From NCBI GenBank assembly GCA_911728435.2, contig OU452212.1, positions 4,222,563 to 4,286,562 of the forward strand: a stretch of 64,000 bases of DNA, written 5' to 3'. The DNA is from Apoderus coryli (taxonomy: Eukaryota; Arthropoda; Insecta; Coleoptera; Attelabidae). Positions 11,610-22,232 of this stretch are shown here, one piece after another. The notes under the pieces are model-generated. The model made no database searches. It saw nothing but the letters and a program-made list of their open reading frames with translations, and had not been told where the DNA came from. The translations under genes and the position numbers were made by a program. The first letter of the stretch is position 1; each line of letters starts with the position of its first letter.

Positions 11610-13670
11610 TTCTATAATAATCTCTTTATTGTCTAACAGGTATTGCTACCCAATAACAAGACAAAATCTTACATTAACAAAAACAATTGCCTAGCATAAG
11701 CATACAAAAATACCCAACTTAGAACTAACTTAAAACTAACTGAAAAATACAAAAATACAAAAAAGGAAATTCACGCATCAAAACGAAAGAAAATTGAGAG
11801 GATTACAAGAACAATTTATAATAACAATAAATAATTAACACATGAACATAATTCATCAAAACAAATACAAATCAGTAGCCCGCAAACATGTCTCTAAACT
11901 TTTCTTAAAAGAATCAAGCGATACATTAAAAAAATCAACGTTTTCATTAATAACTAATCGGTTGCTGTACTTACAAGCCCGAAATAGCGGTGCTTTAGAT
12001 TCATAATTAGAACGAATCTGTGGCACCCAAAATAAACTAGCGCTTCTAGAGTGAACCCTAGGGACACGAATCCATAGCTGCTGAAGCAACCGAGGACAAT
12101 CCAACATATTGTTGATCAACTTAAAAAGAAAGATCTGAGACGCGAAGCTGCGCCTCTCGACCAACGGCCGAAATCCAAACCTTGCCAGTAACAGGCCGTG
12201 ATCACACCCACGAGGAGGAAAATATCCATCAACTTTAAATGACAAATATTTTAAAAACTTACGTTGGATACTCTCCAATCTCTGTATATGAACACGGTAG
12301 ATGGGCGACCAAATGATTGTAGCGAATTCCAAAATAGACACAACAAAGGCGAAATAGGGACTTTTCAGGCAGTCCATGTTGTTAAGTTCTCTGGTCTGTC
12401 TAAAAATAAATCCCAGGATTCGCAAAGCATTAGCAGAAACTTGCTCAATGTGGTAGTTGAAAGATAAATCACCATCCAAGTATACACCAAGATCTTTGAT
12501 TAAAGCGCAGCATTCCAAATTTGAATTATCGATGGTGTAGTTTCGCACAAACGGATCTTGACGTCTTGTAAATGTCACCGACTTACATTTGTTCAGGTTT
12601 AGAGGAAGTCTATTTAGATCACACCATTCTGAAAGCCGACACAGATCTGTTTGAAGCTGTGCGCAATCGTTCTCACAAACAACAGTGCGATACAATTTTA
12701 AATCATCCGCAAACAACAAATAATTGCTATTGAAACCATAGCCAATATCGTTTACGAATATTGCAAAGAGAAGAGGAGCCAACGTACTGCCTTGCGGAGT
12801 TCCACTTGAGGCTGTGAATGAACTTGAACTGAATCCATTGTATTCAACAAATTGTTGCCTTGCTCCCAGATAGGACTGAAAAAAAGATATCAGATTCCTG
12901 CCGAAGTCAATGTCGCACATCTTCTGTTGAATCAGGGAATGATCAATCTTATCGAACGCCTTGGAAAAGTCAGTATAGATTGCGTCGACTTGCAAACCTC
13001 GACCGACAGCCGGAATTACATCCTGCAGGAAAGTGGTTAGATTGGTCACCGTAGAACGACCCTTAATGAACCCATGTTGCTGGTAAACCAGCCTATGTTT
13101 TATTTGCCGAAATAGCTTATTGTGCAGAGCAATTTCAAAAACCTTTGCGAAATTAGGAAGAATTGAAATAGGTCGATAGTTTTCGATTCTGTTAATATCT
13201 CCCGATTTATGTATAGGACATATACGAGCTATCTTCCAGTAGTCAGGAAACAAGTTGGACCGCAGGGATAAATTAAAAATGTAATACAATGGTTCCACAA
13301 ATGCATAAGCACAATCTTTAACCACCATCGCGGGTAGGTTATCTATACCTGCAGACATCTTCGGTTTTAGGCTTTTCAGAGCACTTAGAATATCTTCCAT
13401 ATCCAAGCTCCCCACATCTACCAGATCACCACTGTTAAAAGTCTCAGCATAGTCCTGGCCCATCGAATCAACATAGACACTACGAAAATAATTGGCAAAT
13501 CCGGAAACGATATTTATTGGATCCGATATTTCAGTGCCCCGCTCGTCAAACATAACACCAGGAATACGTGACCTTTGTTTTTTATTCTGAACTATAGCTG
13601 ACAAAACCTCAAAAAAATCATTATGAACAATTACTCAAATCTATCAAAAATAAGTTACCTAATTCTTACA
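11610..13670 (-). mobile_element. 5'-truncated Jockey-like non-LTR retrotransposon
   Basis: The element is read from right to left. Its 5' boundary is near 13640-13670, where the RT frame meets stop codons and the endonuclease half is missing. Its 3' UTR runs from 11855 down to about 11610, where the minus strand ends with 'acaataaagagattatta'. 5' truncation is the normal result of incomplete target-primed reverse transcription. The long uninterrupted RT frame suggests a younger insertion than the other non-LTR copies here. Confidence 0.75.
11856..13604 (-). CDS. Non-LTR reverse transcriptase, C-terminal 582 residues
   Basis: This is the RT portion of the ORF2 protein, which primes cDNA synthesis at a nicked target. 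RT domain order is clear: SAGIDNLPAMVVKDC near residue 85, NYRPISILPNFAKVFE near 145-160, TDFSKAFDKIDHSL near 211-224 (catalytic Asp), GTPQGSTLAPLLF near 266, and FADDLKLYR at 298-306 with both active-site Asp residues present. The C-terminal region carries the Jockey-type stretch IWSPIYRVHIQRLESIQRKF. The frame is open without a break, but the N-terminal endonuclease is absent because of 5' truncation. The listed start is a TTG within the open frame, not a true initiation site; the frame is open back to about 13640. It is similar in layout and C-terminal motifs to the broken copy at 41745-42960. Confidence 0.9.
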   Translation of the reverse strand: MSAIVQNKKQRSRIPGVMFDERGTEISDPINIVSGFANYFRSVYVDSMGQDYAETFNSGDLVDVGSLDMEDILSALKSLKPKMSAGIDNLPAMVVKDCAYAFVEPLYYIFNLSLRSNLFPDYWKIARICPIHKSGDINRIENYRPISILPNFAKVFEIALHNKLFRQIKHRLVYQQHGFIKGRSTVTNLTTFLQDVIPAVGRGLQVDAIYTDFSKAFDKIDHSLIQQKMCDIDFGRNLISFFQSYLGARQQFVEYNGFSSSSFTASSGTPQGSTLAPLLFAIFVNDIGYGFNSNYLLFADDLKLYRTVVCENDCAQLQTDLCRLSEWCDLNRLPLNLNKCKSVTFTRRQDPFVRNYTIDNSNLECCALIKDLGVYLDGDLSFNYHIEQVSANALRILGFIFRQTRELNNMDCLKSPYFAFVVSILEFATIIWSPIYRVHIQRLESIQRKFLKYLSFKVDGYFPPRGCDHGLLLARFGFRPLVERRSFASQIFLFKLINNMLDCPRLLQQLWIRVPRVHSRSASLFWVPQIRSNYESKAPLFRACKYSNRLVINENVDFFNVSLDSFKKSLETCLRATDLYLF

Positions 13671-13971
13671 TTCAGGGGACGATATTATAATTTTATTTAA
13701 TTCAAAATATCGTTTTCTCAAGACATTCAAACATTTAACCTTAGATCTCTCCCTTCCAATTTATGCAGCTATATTTCATATATTAAATATTTGGAGCCAA
13801 GTAGAGTTTGCACTTGAAACCGTCTTGCTTTTATTTGACTTAATTAACGGATCTTGCTAGATTTAATTGAATTTGCAGATTATACACAAGTGCAAATTAT
13901 GTAGAAGACGCGAGTGAGAGATGTGCGACAATGTAAATAAATAATTACTAGCCGCATATTCTAAGTACTTA
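13671..13971. other. Spacer, no gene seen
   Basis: AT-rich sequence between two elements. Ends in the TA target of the transposon that follows. Confidence 0.5.
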
Positions 13972-13973
13972 TA

Positions 13974-14313
13974 CAGGGTGGTCCAACGAAAAGTTTGCAC
14001 CTAGCTTTTCTCTTTTTTTTGTAGTCGAATGCGAAAATGCTCGGACACGTCGATTTTGCTTTTGAGGGGGACACATTTTAAACATATTTTTCGATCTGCG
14101 CCTTTAACCCCCTAGCGGGGGTGAGTAACAACCCTAAAATTTTAAATGGAAAGAGGGGTCTAATGACATATCATTTGACAGGACACAAAATTGTCTTTCT
14201 AATGATACCCTATTTGTCGAATTTTACTAAAACAGTTAATACGAAAACGACTTTAAAGACATTAAGCCGATAATTTTGGTATTAATGAGAAATACAAATA
14301 AGTTTTAATTATT
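13974..14313 (+). repeat. Left terminal inverted repeat of the DD41D element
   Basis: Starts CAGGGTGGTCC and ends attaatgaga...ttaattatt. It pairs with 15721-16060; the single difference I found is tttgaCagg here against tttgaAagg there. Confidence 0.95.
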
Positions 14314-14542
14314 ACGACTGAAAACAACTACAATCATTTCTAAATTATTTACTTTGAAGAAAAACGGGATTTCAAAAACACTATCTTATTTATCAGAACT
14401 AAATTCCTCACTAATCGTTTGCGTTTTTTGTTGAAATAAAAACTGCAGATACGTGTAGGAAAAGAATTTACACCGTTTATTTTAGTCTTTTCATTGATTC
14501 AGTTTGGTTGCTTCTCAAGTTATTTTACTTTTACCGTACAAA

Positions 14543-15616
14543 ATGATTTATTCCATTCTAGAACGAGTTGAAATTGTTAAACTTTATTTTCAAAATAATA
14601 GTAGTGCTAGACTTACTGCTCGCTTATTTAATGAGAGACATCCCGATAAAAATGTGAATGATGTGTACGTTGGCAAGTTAGTTAAAAAGTTTGTAGATAC
14701 CGGATCTGTCTGTAATGTAAAACACCAGCCGCAGAAACCGATCAGAAATGAAGCTGTGGAAGTCGCTGTTTTAGGGCATGTTGAAATGGATCATAGTCAA
14801 AGTACCCGTCAACTAGCTGAAGCCTCAGGTGTCTCCCGTTCGTCCATAATACGAATTTTAAAAGCGTACAAATTTCATCCGTACAAAATCAAATTAGTAC
14901 AGGAACTAAATGAGGATGATCCTGATAGAAGGCTGCAATTTTGTGAAGCAATGAGCCAGCGTTTAATTGAAGATCCGCAATTATTATTTAACATTTGTTT
15001 TTCCGACGAATGCACATTTTATTTGAATGGAGCTGTAAATAGGCACAATTGCCGTTACTGGGATGACAGTAACCCACATTTATTCCGTGAGGTTCATACC
15101 CAGTATCCTCAAAAAATAAACGTCTGGTGTGGCATATTAGGAAATCATATTATAGGACCACTTTTTATTCCTGGAAATTTAACTGGTGAAGTGTACCTAA
15201 ACATGCTTGAAGACACAATTGATCCTTTAATAACACAAATAATAGAAGATGACCAAAATCATACTGCTGATCGGCTTTATTTCCAGCAAGATGGAGCACC
15301 TCCGCACTATGTGGCTCCTGTAAGACAGTTCTTAGATGACCGGTTCCCTGGACGGTGGATTGGAAGGAGGGGCCCAATTGAATGGCCTGCCAGGTCACCG
15401 GATTTATCGCCTTTAGACTTTTTTCTTTGGGGGCACTTAAAAAATAAATGTTTTGCCACGAAGCCCGAGTCCATAGAAGATCTTCGCCAACGCATTACAG
15501 AAGAGTGCAGAAACATAACACCTGATATGCTACAAAATGTTAGAAATAGATTTGAACAAAATCTGTATTATTGTATGGAATCAAATGGGTCACATTTTCA
15601 ACATTTGTTAATGTAA
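14543..15616 (+). CDS. Tc1/mariner-superfamily transposase, DD41D type
   Basis: The enzyme cuts the element out and inserts it at TA. The N-terminal third has two helix-turn-helix regions: RVEIVKLYFQ...ARLFNERHPD near residues 6-40, and TRQLAEASGVSRSSIIRILK near 88-110. The catalytic triad is complete: D155 in FSDECTFYLNG, D250 in FQQDGAPPHY and D292 in SPDLSPLDFFLWG, with 41 residues between the last two. The C-terminus is the typical GSHFQHLLM. I chose the ATG at 14543 (357 aa) because it gives the family-like start MIYSILERVEIV and has an AAA context; an in-frame ATG at 14504 would add 13 hydrophobic residues not seen in relatives. No stop or frameshift. The frame lies wholly between the inverted repeats. 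Confidence 0.93.
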   Translation: MIYSILERVEIVKLYFQNNSSARLTARLFNERHPDKNVNDVYVGKLVKKFVDTGSVCNVKHQPQKPIRNEAVEVAVLGHVEMDHSQSTRQLAEASGVSRSSIIRILKAYKFHPYKIKLVQELNEDDPDRRLQFCEAMSQRLIEDPQLLFNICFSDECTFYLNGAVNRHNCRYWDDSNPHLFREVHTQYPQKINVWCGILGNHIIGPLFIPGNLTGEVYLNMLEDTIDPLITQIIEDDQNHTADRLYFQQDGAPPHYVAPVRQFLDDRFPGRWIGRRGPIEWPARSPDLSPLDFFLWGHLKNKCFATKPESIEDLRQRITEECRNITPDMLQNVRNRFEQNLYYCMESNGSHFQHLLM

Positions 15617-15720
15617 CGTTTTAATAAATCAATTTAACAGCTTGTTTACTTTTTTTACAAAGCAATGTTAAAACTAACAAACATTGGAATGTACTAACGA
15701 TTGCAGGTGTTTTCACTCGC

Positions 15721-16060
15721 AATAATTAAAACTTATTTGTATTTCTCATTAATACCAAAATTATCGGCTTAATGTCTTTAAAGTCGTTTTCGTATTAACT
15801 GTTTTAGTAAAATTCGACAAATAGGGTATCATTAGAAAGACAATTTTGTGTCCTTTCAAATGATATGTCATTAGACCCCTCTTTCCATTTAAAATTTTAG
15901 GGTTGTTACTCACCCCCGCTAGGGGGTTAAAGGCGCAGATCGAAAAATATGTTTAAAATGTGTCCCCCTCAAAAGCAAAATCGACGTGTCCGAGCATTTT
16001 CGCATTCGACTACAAAAAAAAGAGAAAAGCTAGGTGCAAACTTTTCGTTGGACCACCCTG
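15721..16060 (-). repeat. Right terminal inverted repeat of the DD41D element
   Basis: Reverse complement of 13974-14313 with 339 of 340 positions matching by eye. Ends CCACCCTG next to TA. Confidence 0.95.
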
Positions 16061-16062
16061 TA

Positions 16063-16879
16063 TAATTTAAGTAAATTGCGAATGTTGAATTTTGGCGTAG
16101 AAGGTGCAGGTTTAATTTATTTCTCGTCCTCATTCATTATATTTGCACTATAAGCACTTTACTCATTACTATGTTATGGAAACGATATTTATATACTCGT
16201 TAGTTTGTAGCATTATCTTCAAGGCGCAGGCTTTTGTGCTGTTAGATTTAATGTTGTATATTTTTAATGCGATAAGATTGAAAGCGTTTGGATAAGTCCT
16301 TAATAGTCTACGTAATTAAATTAACATTCTTCTTTAGCAAGAACAAAAGTTTAAATACCAAGGATTCCAGCTTCGGTCTTTATAATTATTGAATTCAGCT
16401 AACATTGTAAAGTCGCATTATGCCAATACCACTCTCTTAATTTGTTTATCGTTTAGAGAAAGCTTTGATCATCAGCTGATTAGAGGTGTATTACCTATTT
16501 TTAAGGATGTAGAGACTGACATTATTACAGCTCCACTTCGATTAATTCTGGAATTTCATCATTCATTAAATGTGACGATGTTATAGCAGTATAGTATAGT
16601 TAGTTACCTGAAAATAAGGCTTCTACCAGGTACTGATCAAAACAAGGGCATTTCATATGTTAATAGCATGTCGTTATTGAGCGTTGAATTTTTGTGAGTG
16701 GTTTGTGAATGCGGATAGGCCGATAGACATTTTTGTCTGTTAATTCTATTAACTGGCAAAGCCACTTTTATTCGTCGTGGCAACTTCATCATTTGTAATG
16801 CCCATATTTAGGCACACGAAAATCCTTGTGTGATGGTAAAACATTATTTTCAAAATAACTTTCGCGTAAACGTGTGGCT
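16063..16879. other. No gene seen
   Basis: The frame at 16389-16586 has no recognisable domain. It may be worn Penelope sequence, since a Penelope fragment follows, but I cannot support that. Confidence 0.45.
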
Positions 16880-17185
16880 TGGCAGAACTTTTGACGTTTG
16901 TATTTGAAAACGACTATTTCAAATTTGAAGATAATTTCTACAAACAGATGTACGGTCTTGGTATGGGAGACTGTTTATCACCGATATGATATTTTATTTT
17001 TCAACTACAAACGAAATGCATTCCAAAGTTGTCCTTTGCGTTACATACCTTTTTTATAAAAGATATGTTGATGATACTTTAACATGTATTACAAAAAACA
17101 ATTTGGATGAGATTATGCATGTACTTAATAACTTTCAAAAAAACTACAGTTTCATAAGCCGATATTTTCTAAAAGATACATAAAT
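16880..17185 (+). pseudogene. Penelope-like element RT fragment
   Basis: FEDNFYKQMYGLGMGDCLSPI reads from about 16930 in one frame: the Penelope motif 'FYKQ-GxxMGxxLSP'. It stops at a TGA (16986). After a frame change FYKRYVDDTLTCI follows near 17057, the YVDD catalytic box of Penelope RTs. Everything upstream of the motif and the endonuclease part are missing. Penelope elements reverse-transcribe at telomeric or chromosomal ends or nicks; this fragment is inert. Confidence 0.8.
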
Positions 17186-17290
17186 TTCAATTCGACTCAT
17201 ACATTTACACAGAACTACAACATTATTCTAAGTCTAAACAAGAGCACTATCACTATCGGACAGAGAATTTCATCAAAAAAAAAACTACTA

Positions 17291-17373
17291 CAGTGAAATC
17301 TCTCATGAGCGGACACTGATGGGACCAAGATAAAGTGTCCGCTCAAGGGAGGTGACCGCTTAAGGGAGAACTT
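17291..17373 (+). mobile_element. Pogo/Tigger-like terminal fragment
   Basis: Begins CAGTGAAATCTCTCATGAGC after a TA, then has three repeats of the 'gcggacact / gtgtccgctcaaggga / gaccgcttaaggga' type that mark Tigger-family ends. No coding sequence is attached. Confidence 0.6.
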
Positions 17374-17390
17374 TACAAAATATATATGTG

Positions 17391-17897
17391 ATACAAGGGT
17401 TGCTTTTTATATTACGGGATTAAAGAACAAAAACAAATATTAATCATCGAAAATCACTTTGTTGTTTTTCAAAATATTCCCTATGAAGATCTATACACTT
17501 TTGCATGCGTTTGAATTGTCGAAGCACTTTGGCCACTCTGATTGAGGTATCTCCAAAACATGCATTCTGAATGCAGCAACCGCTTCTTCAGGTGTCGAAA
17601 AACGTTGACCTCTCAGTTTGTTTTTTACGTACGGGAATAAAAAGAAGTCATTCGGTGCCAAGTCAGAACTATACGGCGGACGACTCCTCAAATCGATGTA
17701 TTGGGTGCTCAAAAATGCATTTGTTTGAGCCGATGTGTGAGAGCTCGCATTGTCGTGGTGAAGAGTGATCCGCCTTCGGCGGTTGGTTTTCCTGATTTCT
17801 TGGAAGACAACTGGCAAACAAATGGTTTGGACTACTCAGAATTGATTGATCTGCGTTATTCTGGTGGTACGGTTAGATTTGGTGTTGTTTTGATAAA
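17391..17897 (-). pseudogene. DD34D mariner, 3' half, frameshifted
   Basis: C-terminal half of a mariner transposase on the minus strand. LHHDNASSHTS carries the second catalytic Asp and YSSDLAPNDFFLF the third, with 34 residues between them, hence DD34D. Upstream pieces (VPPE, INSE, TICLP) are broken by two stop codons and a one-base loss near 17830-17870. Downstream a frame change near 17510 restores KRMQKCIDLHREYFEKQ up to a TGA at 17445-17443. The right-hand end in element sense is 'caagggttgctttttatatt' at 17394-17413, next to TA. The 5' half, including the first Asp, is missing because the next element starts there. Confidence 0.85.
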
Positions 17898-18911
17898 ATG
17901 AAGATTATTTATTCAAAAGAAGAACGTATTGATATGATATTGATCCTTGGAGAATGTCATCAAAATTCTTTATTGACTTCTCGAATGTATGCTCAAAGGT
18001 TTCCCATATGAAATCATCCACGACCAGCTGCTTTTGAGAGACTATTAAATCAGTTTAAGGAAACTGGAAGTGTTAGCTATAAGAAATACGTTACACGAAA
18101 ACCTGTTAGCGAAAATGAAGAAACTATTTTTGCTATAGTTGGTTCAGTTATAGAAAATCCTAATATTACTCAAAATCAGATATCCGAAAACACCAATATT
18201 AGCCATGCAATTATTTCTCGAGTGCTTTAAAAACATAGATTTCATGCTTATAAAATTCAGCTTTGTCATGAGCTTTATGGAAATAATTTTGACAATAGAA
18301 CTGAATTTTGCATGTGGGTGTTAGATAAAGTGGCAGCAAATGAGACATGTGTTATTTAGTAACAAATGTACATTTCACAACAATAGCCTCGTGAACAAAC
18401 ACAACTACCATTCTTATTCTAACTCGAATCCCCATGAATACAGAATCATCAGCAATCAAAATAATGGGGCTCTATTTTTTGAGGGATCGTTAAATGGTAT
18501 GATGTTTCTCGATTTTCTACTACACCAACTTCCTGTATTATTAGAAGAAATTCCTTTAAACAGGAGAACAACCATGTGGTTTCAGTTAGATGGAGCTCCG
18601 CCTCATTATCATTACGAGATTCGGCAATTTTTGGATACCAATTTTCAAAACAGGTGGATTCGAAGAAATTGGTTTAAAAATTGGCCTCCCAGATCTCCCG
18701 ATCTACCTCCACCGATTTTTTTTTTGGGGGGATACGTTAAAGGATTTGTCTACAAGACGCCTCCAACAACACTACACGATATGAAAATACGCATAAGCGA
18801 GGCATTTTAAACTGTACCCCGCAAATGTTGACCAGAGTTAGCCGCAGTTTTCAAAAGAGCATATCGAAGTGTCTGGAAATGGGCGGTCAACATTTCGAAC
18901 ACATGTTATGA
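17898..18911 (+). pseudogene. Broken transposase related to the DD41D family
   Basis: Starts ATG AAG ATT at 17898 with a helix-turn-helix region similar in arrangement to 14543-15616 (TARMYAQRF-like, then NITQNQISENTNISHAIISRVL). Internal stop codons occur near 18011, 18228 and 18358. The first catalytic Asp is changed (FSNKCTFHNN), about 10-15 residues around the usual NVWCGI motif are deleted, the second Asp is kept (FQLDGAPPHY) and the third is replaced (SPDLPPPIFFLGG). A final frameshift leads to GGQHFEHML and TGA at 18909-18911. Spacing in the DGAPPH...SPD region equals that of the DD41D element, so I infer the same branch. Confidence 0.85.
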
Positions 18912-20049
18912 ATATTTTGGTAGAGATTTATCAAGGCTCTTTTATTGCCATTAATGCTGTTCATACATAATTAAGAATAATTATAATAATAATTAAGAAT
19001 TTCTTATAATAATACATAATATAATGACTTTTATAAATTGTAGATCATTTGACATTTCTGATTCCATAGGCTACTAGATACATTAAAACGTTTATTTAAA
19101 ATACACCTAATGGTGTACAAAACAATTATTTGGAGTATTCTGCCAAAACGCACAGAATCAGCTATAGTACACCCTAATACCATTCAACAGGTAATTAGTA
19201 AGTACATTGCTAGGTAAGTTCAGAAATATGACGTCCCATTTACATTAATGAGGTTATAGCGACTTAAAGTTTCGTAATCTGCAAGACTGAAGCAGTGAAA
19301 ATAAATATTAATAAATTAAGTGATGTTTTATAATTAACGTGATCTTTTAATATTAACAACAGGAATTTATTTACGGAGCGTTTCATTTCAGTGCCTGCTG
19401 TCACTGTCTGTCCAGTTGATTAACGTAACAACCGTATTCGCTGATTTTATTTAATTTCTTTCGACTTTAGATCAGCAACATTTTCAATTCAATTTGCATT
19501 TCAGCAAACCTGCTAGTCAACCCCGGCACAGGGTTTTAACGGTGCCCATAAAATTTCCTAGATGATTTTTACTAGATAGTCTCACAATAATCGTGCATAG
19601 TTTGAAGAAACAGAACATTTTTTGTCCAGGTACGATCTCGTGTCTATAAATAGATGAAATTGGATAAAATCAGTAGCTTTGAAATCACTCCGTATTTGGT
19701 TAGATAGTTTACAACTTTAAGCATATATTTGTGCCATTTAGCTACAACTAATTGAATTTTGTTGATGTGATGCTCACAACACACAATTATACACAATCTT
19801 GTAACGTAATTTCAAAATCTAAATTCTAGTGCGACACACACTGGCGCATCGTCTAATTTAATATGAAACACTCGTGTAACGTAAAGATAGGGTATATGTA
19901 ACTTGATTTTCCTAATTTCCACAGTATTACCCAAATTGTTTTAAAATGTTTTGAGCTTGCCTCCAGATATATCAATTCTTGATATAAACTAACAGAAAAT
20001 ATTCACTTAAAGTGACTTAATTATGTAGTTGATTATAGACTAGATATAT
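18912..20049. other. No gene seen
   Basis: AT-rich with small imperfect repeats near 18970-19020 (taattataataataattaag). No frame of interest. Confidence 0.5.
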
Positions 20050-20099
20050 ATTATATAGAAACCAATGAAGAAGAACGGAACTTCTGTAAGTTGGAAAAA

Positions 20100-20185
20100 A
20101 CATTCGCTTTAGGTGCGAATCGAACCCAGATCTCAGGCTTTACGGGCATTTGCTTTTATCATTAAACTACCGAAGCACTGGTCAT
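20100..20185 (-). repeat. tRNA-derived segment (SINE-like)
   Basis: Minus strand reads 'cggtagtttaatgataa' (box A-like) and 'gggttcgattcgcacc' (box B-like) about 45 bases apart. The T-stem and acceptor stem do not pair properly, so this is not a working tRNA gene. It directly abuts interspersed repeat B. Confidence 0.5.
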
Positions 20186-20620
20186 GTAACAAAAAAAAGA
20201 CACACTGGCAATAGAATATACTTTTGTCCTACGCTGTATATATGATTGGGTAGTTTTGGATATTTCCTCTTAGTCTTATGGTTTTATACCTAACATGTCT
20301 GAAAGTCTAATATTTTTGTAAATATTATAAAACATCTGTAAGTAATAGAAATATTATCTTGGGTGCCTGTGATAAAGAATTGATAGAAAAGGACCTTTTT
20401 CTAGTCGAAAATATTATGTTTGTTTATGTGTCAGTCGAGAAGGTACAATGCATATATTAGAAAAGATAGCCAGATGTTTTAGTTACAGGATGGTCACATT
20501 CAACATTATCGAAATACCCGCCGATTAAATGTGAGACTAATCTTATATATGCATAGGTAGTTGGGGAGTTAACGAGGTTTCCCATATCAAAGAATAAATA
20601 TATAAAGGGCGTAGAAAACA
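20186..20620 (+). repeat. Interspersed repeat B, long copy 1
   Basis: Starts 'tgtaacaaaaaaaagacaca' and ends 'tttcccatatcaaa...tatataaaggg'. It matches 55430-55860 over its whole length at roughly three bases in four, and its last third matches 9645-9775. Starting with TGT and containing a TATAAA, it could be a solo long terminal repeat, but no target duplication or coding region was found. Confidence 0.6.
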
Positions 20621-22164
20621 TTAACATGGGTTTTCATCCAGTTAGCTTTCCTGGATATTAAGGAGTCATTATATAATCGTATTGTTCCTGACTTTACAAA
20701 CGGTAGTGTCTTGTTGATCTTCTGCAAAATCTCCAACATCATCTTAGTAATCAACAATCATTATTACCGTCGACATAAAAATGTATTTTATTTCTAAAAC
20801 TACTGCCACCCTGTAGTTGTATTTTATAGGGATGTAATACCGAGGCACGAAAAGAATAAGATAAATCGGTCAGATATATAGGTGATCAAGTAGTTGTCTA
20901 ATCACAATGTGTATTTTAACCATGCCACATTATGCACTCTGAGCGTGTTACCATTTTTATTATCCCGGCTTAATATTTTATTATCATTACCTCTGGGATT
21001 GTGATAAAGTTGTCAAGCGATATATTTATTTCAGTGTCGCTGTTGTAATATGGCGTTTGGAGACCATTCGAACATGATAATTTAAACTGTTATATAGAAT
21101 TTAAAAATAAAGATTTACATGTGCAGGTATAATTGACCTAGTGTAAAAATAAAACGTATTGGACAAAAATGTAAACAAATTGATGATGAAGGTAGAAAAA
21201 TTGTTTATAGTTTTTGTAAGCGCCGAATACGCTTACAGTGATTATGAATTGAAATAATATTAGTGAATTAACTGGAAAATGGCTTCCTACCTTTCCTGGT
21301 TGCCCGTGGTTGGTAATGGCCAGCTTATGTTCCAGTTTCTTCACACACACATTACACAATAATTACAATAACTATTCAACTTAAATATTCATAACCAACC
21401 AAAATGAAAATATAATAAACCTAACGAAACAATTACGGACGCACACAAGGCAGTGCGGTTACGCAACAGTTTTTATAAACAAACTAAGGTGCCTACTTCA
21501 GATATGGTTCGAGAAAAACTTAAAAACTACAGACAATATAACTACAATGAAATGATTTTTCTCTCAGCTCGAGAATAGACCCTAGACTTCTATTGCATGT
21601 CCTACACGTCGTATTAAATAAACCAAAAGAAAATATTCACTTTTTCAAAGGTACCTCACTGTCTCAGAATATATAGAAAATACAGATAAACACAGAGAGT
21701 GCTTGGTTTTGTTAATTCCAAAAAGTTATCCGTTAATTTACTGGCAAAGTAACATTTTAATTAACACGGCAAGGGTCCGTTTACGCTAATCCGTATCTAT
21801 TCCAAAACCAACAAACAGCTCAGACTGTCACTGAAACGAATTTTCCACAATGTGCACAGTGCACACGCTTCCGATTAGATGTATTTAATGTAAATAAATG
21901 TGTTTTAAGTTTTTATATAAATGTTAAGAAAGCTAAATTGGAGAATATGCTAATTTAGCGTATTAATTTAATCTTGAAAATATATGAATTGAAGAAATAA
22001 TCCATATTTAAGATAATAAACAGTTTGTGGAGGTGACTTTGGTATTTTTATTGCAACTAAAAATAAAATAGTTTACCATTATAAACTATTACCACTGACC
22101 ACCACAAATTTATATTCTGATAATAGGTGAAATATTTTATTAATTAAAATATTAAAAAAATAAT
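20621..22164. other. No gene seen
   Basis: The 21138-21359 minus frame has no domain. 'gtttgtggaggtgactttgg' near 22022 and 'ccaccacaaa' near 22100 form a weak inverted pair that may mark a small MITE. Confidence 0.45.
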
Positions 22165-22232
22165 CCATGGTACGATTAAAAAAATCTGTTGTCTCGCCCC
22201 AAAACTTTCCCGACTAGATATAATATAATAAT
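22165..22232 (+). repeat. RepA left-end fragment joined to Penelope
   Basis: 'gtctcgccccaaaactttcc' then 'cgactagatataatataata', followed directly by Penelope RT sequence at about 22233. The junction may be a Penelope insertion into RepA. Confidence 0.65.

Larger units (their letters stand above)
13974..16060 (+). mobile_element. Complete DD41D Tc1/mariner-type transposon with 340-bp TIRs
   Basis: A 2087-bp element flanked by TA on both sides (13972-13973 and 16061-16062). Both ends begin CAGGGTGGTCCAACG. The inverted repeats are 340 bp each and I count one mismatch between them, which points to a recent insertion or recent sequence homogenisation. One open transposase frame lies between the repeats. 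Similarity continues weakly for about 25 bp inside each repeat. This is the only element in the window that looks capable of autonomous movement. Confidence 0.93.

Noticed and set aside
12264..13054. Plus-strand frames at 12264-12467, 12852-13040 and 12860-13054
   Set aside because: They are antisense shadows of the intact RT frame 11856-13604.
15165..15516. Minus-strand frames inside the transposon
   Set aside because: Antisense shadows of the DD41D transposase.
20100..20185. Functional tRNA gene
   Set aside because: Box-like motifs exist but the T-stem and acceptor stem do not pair.
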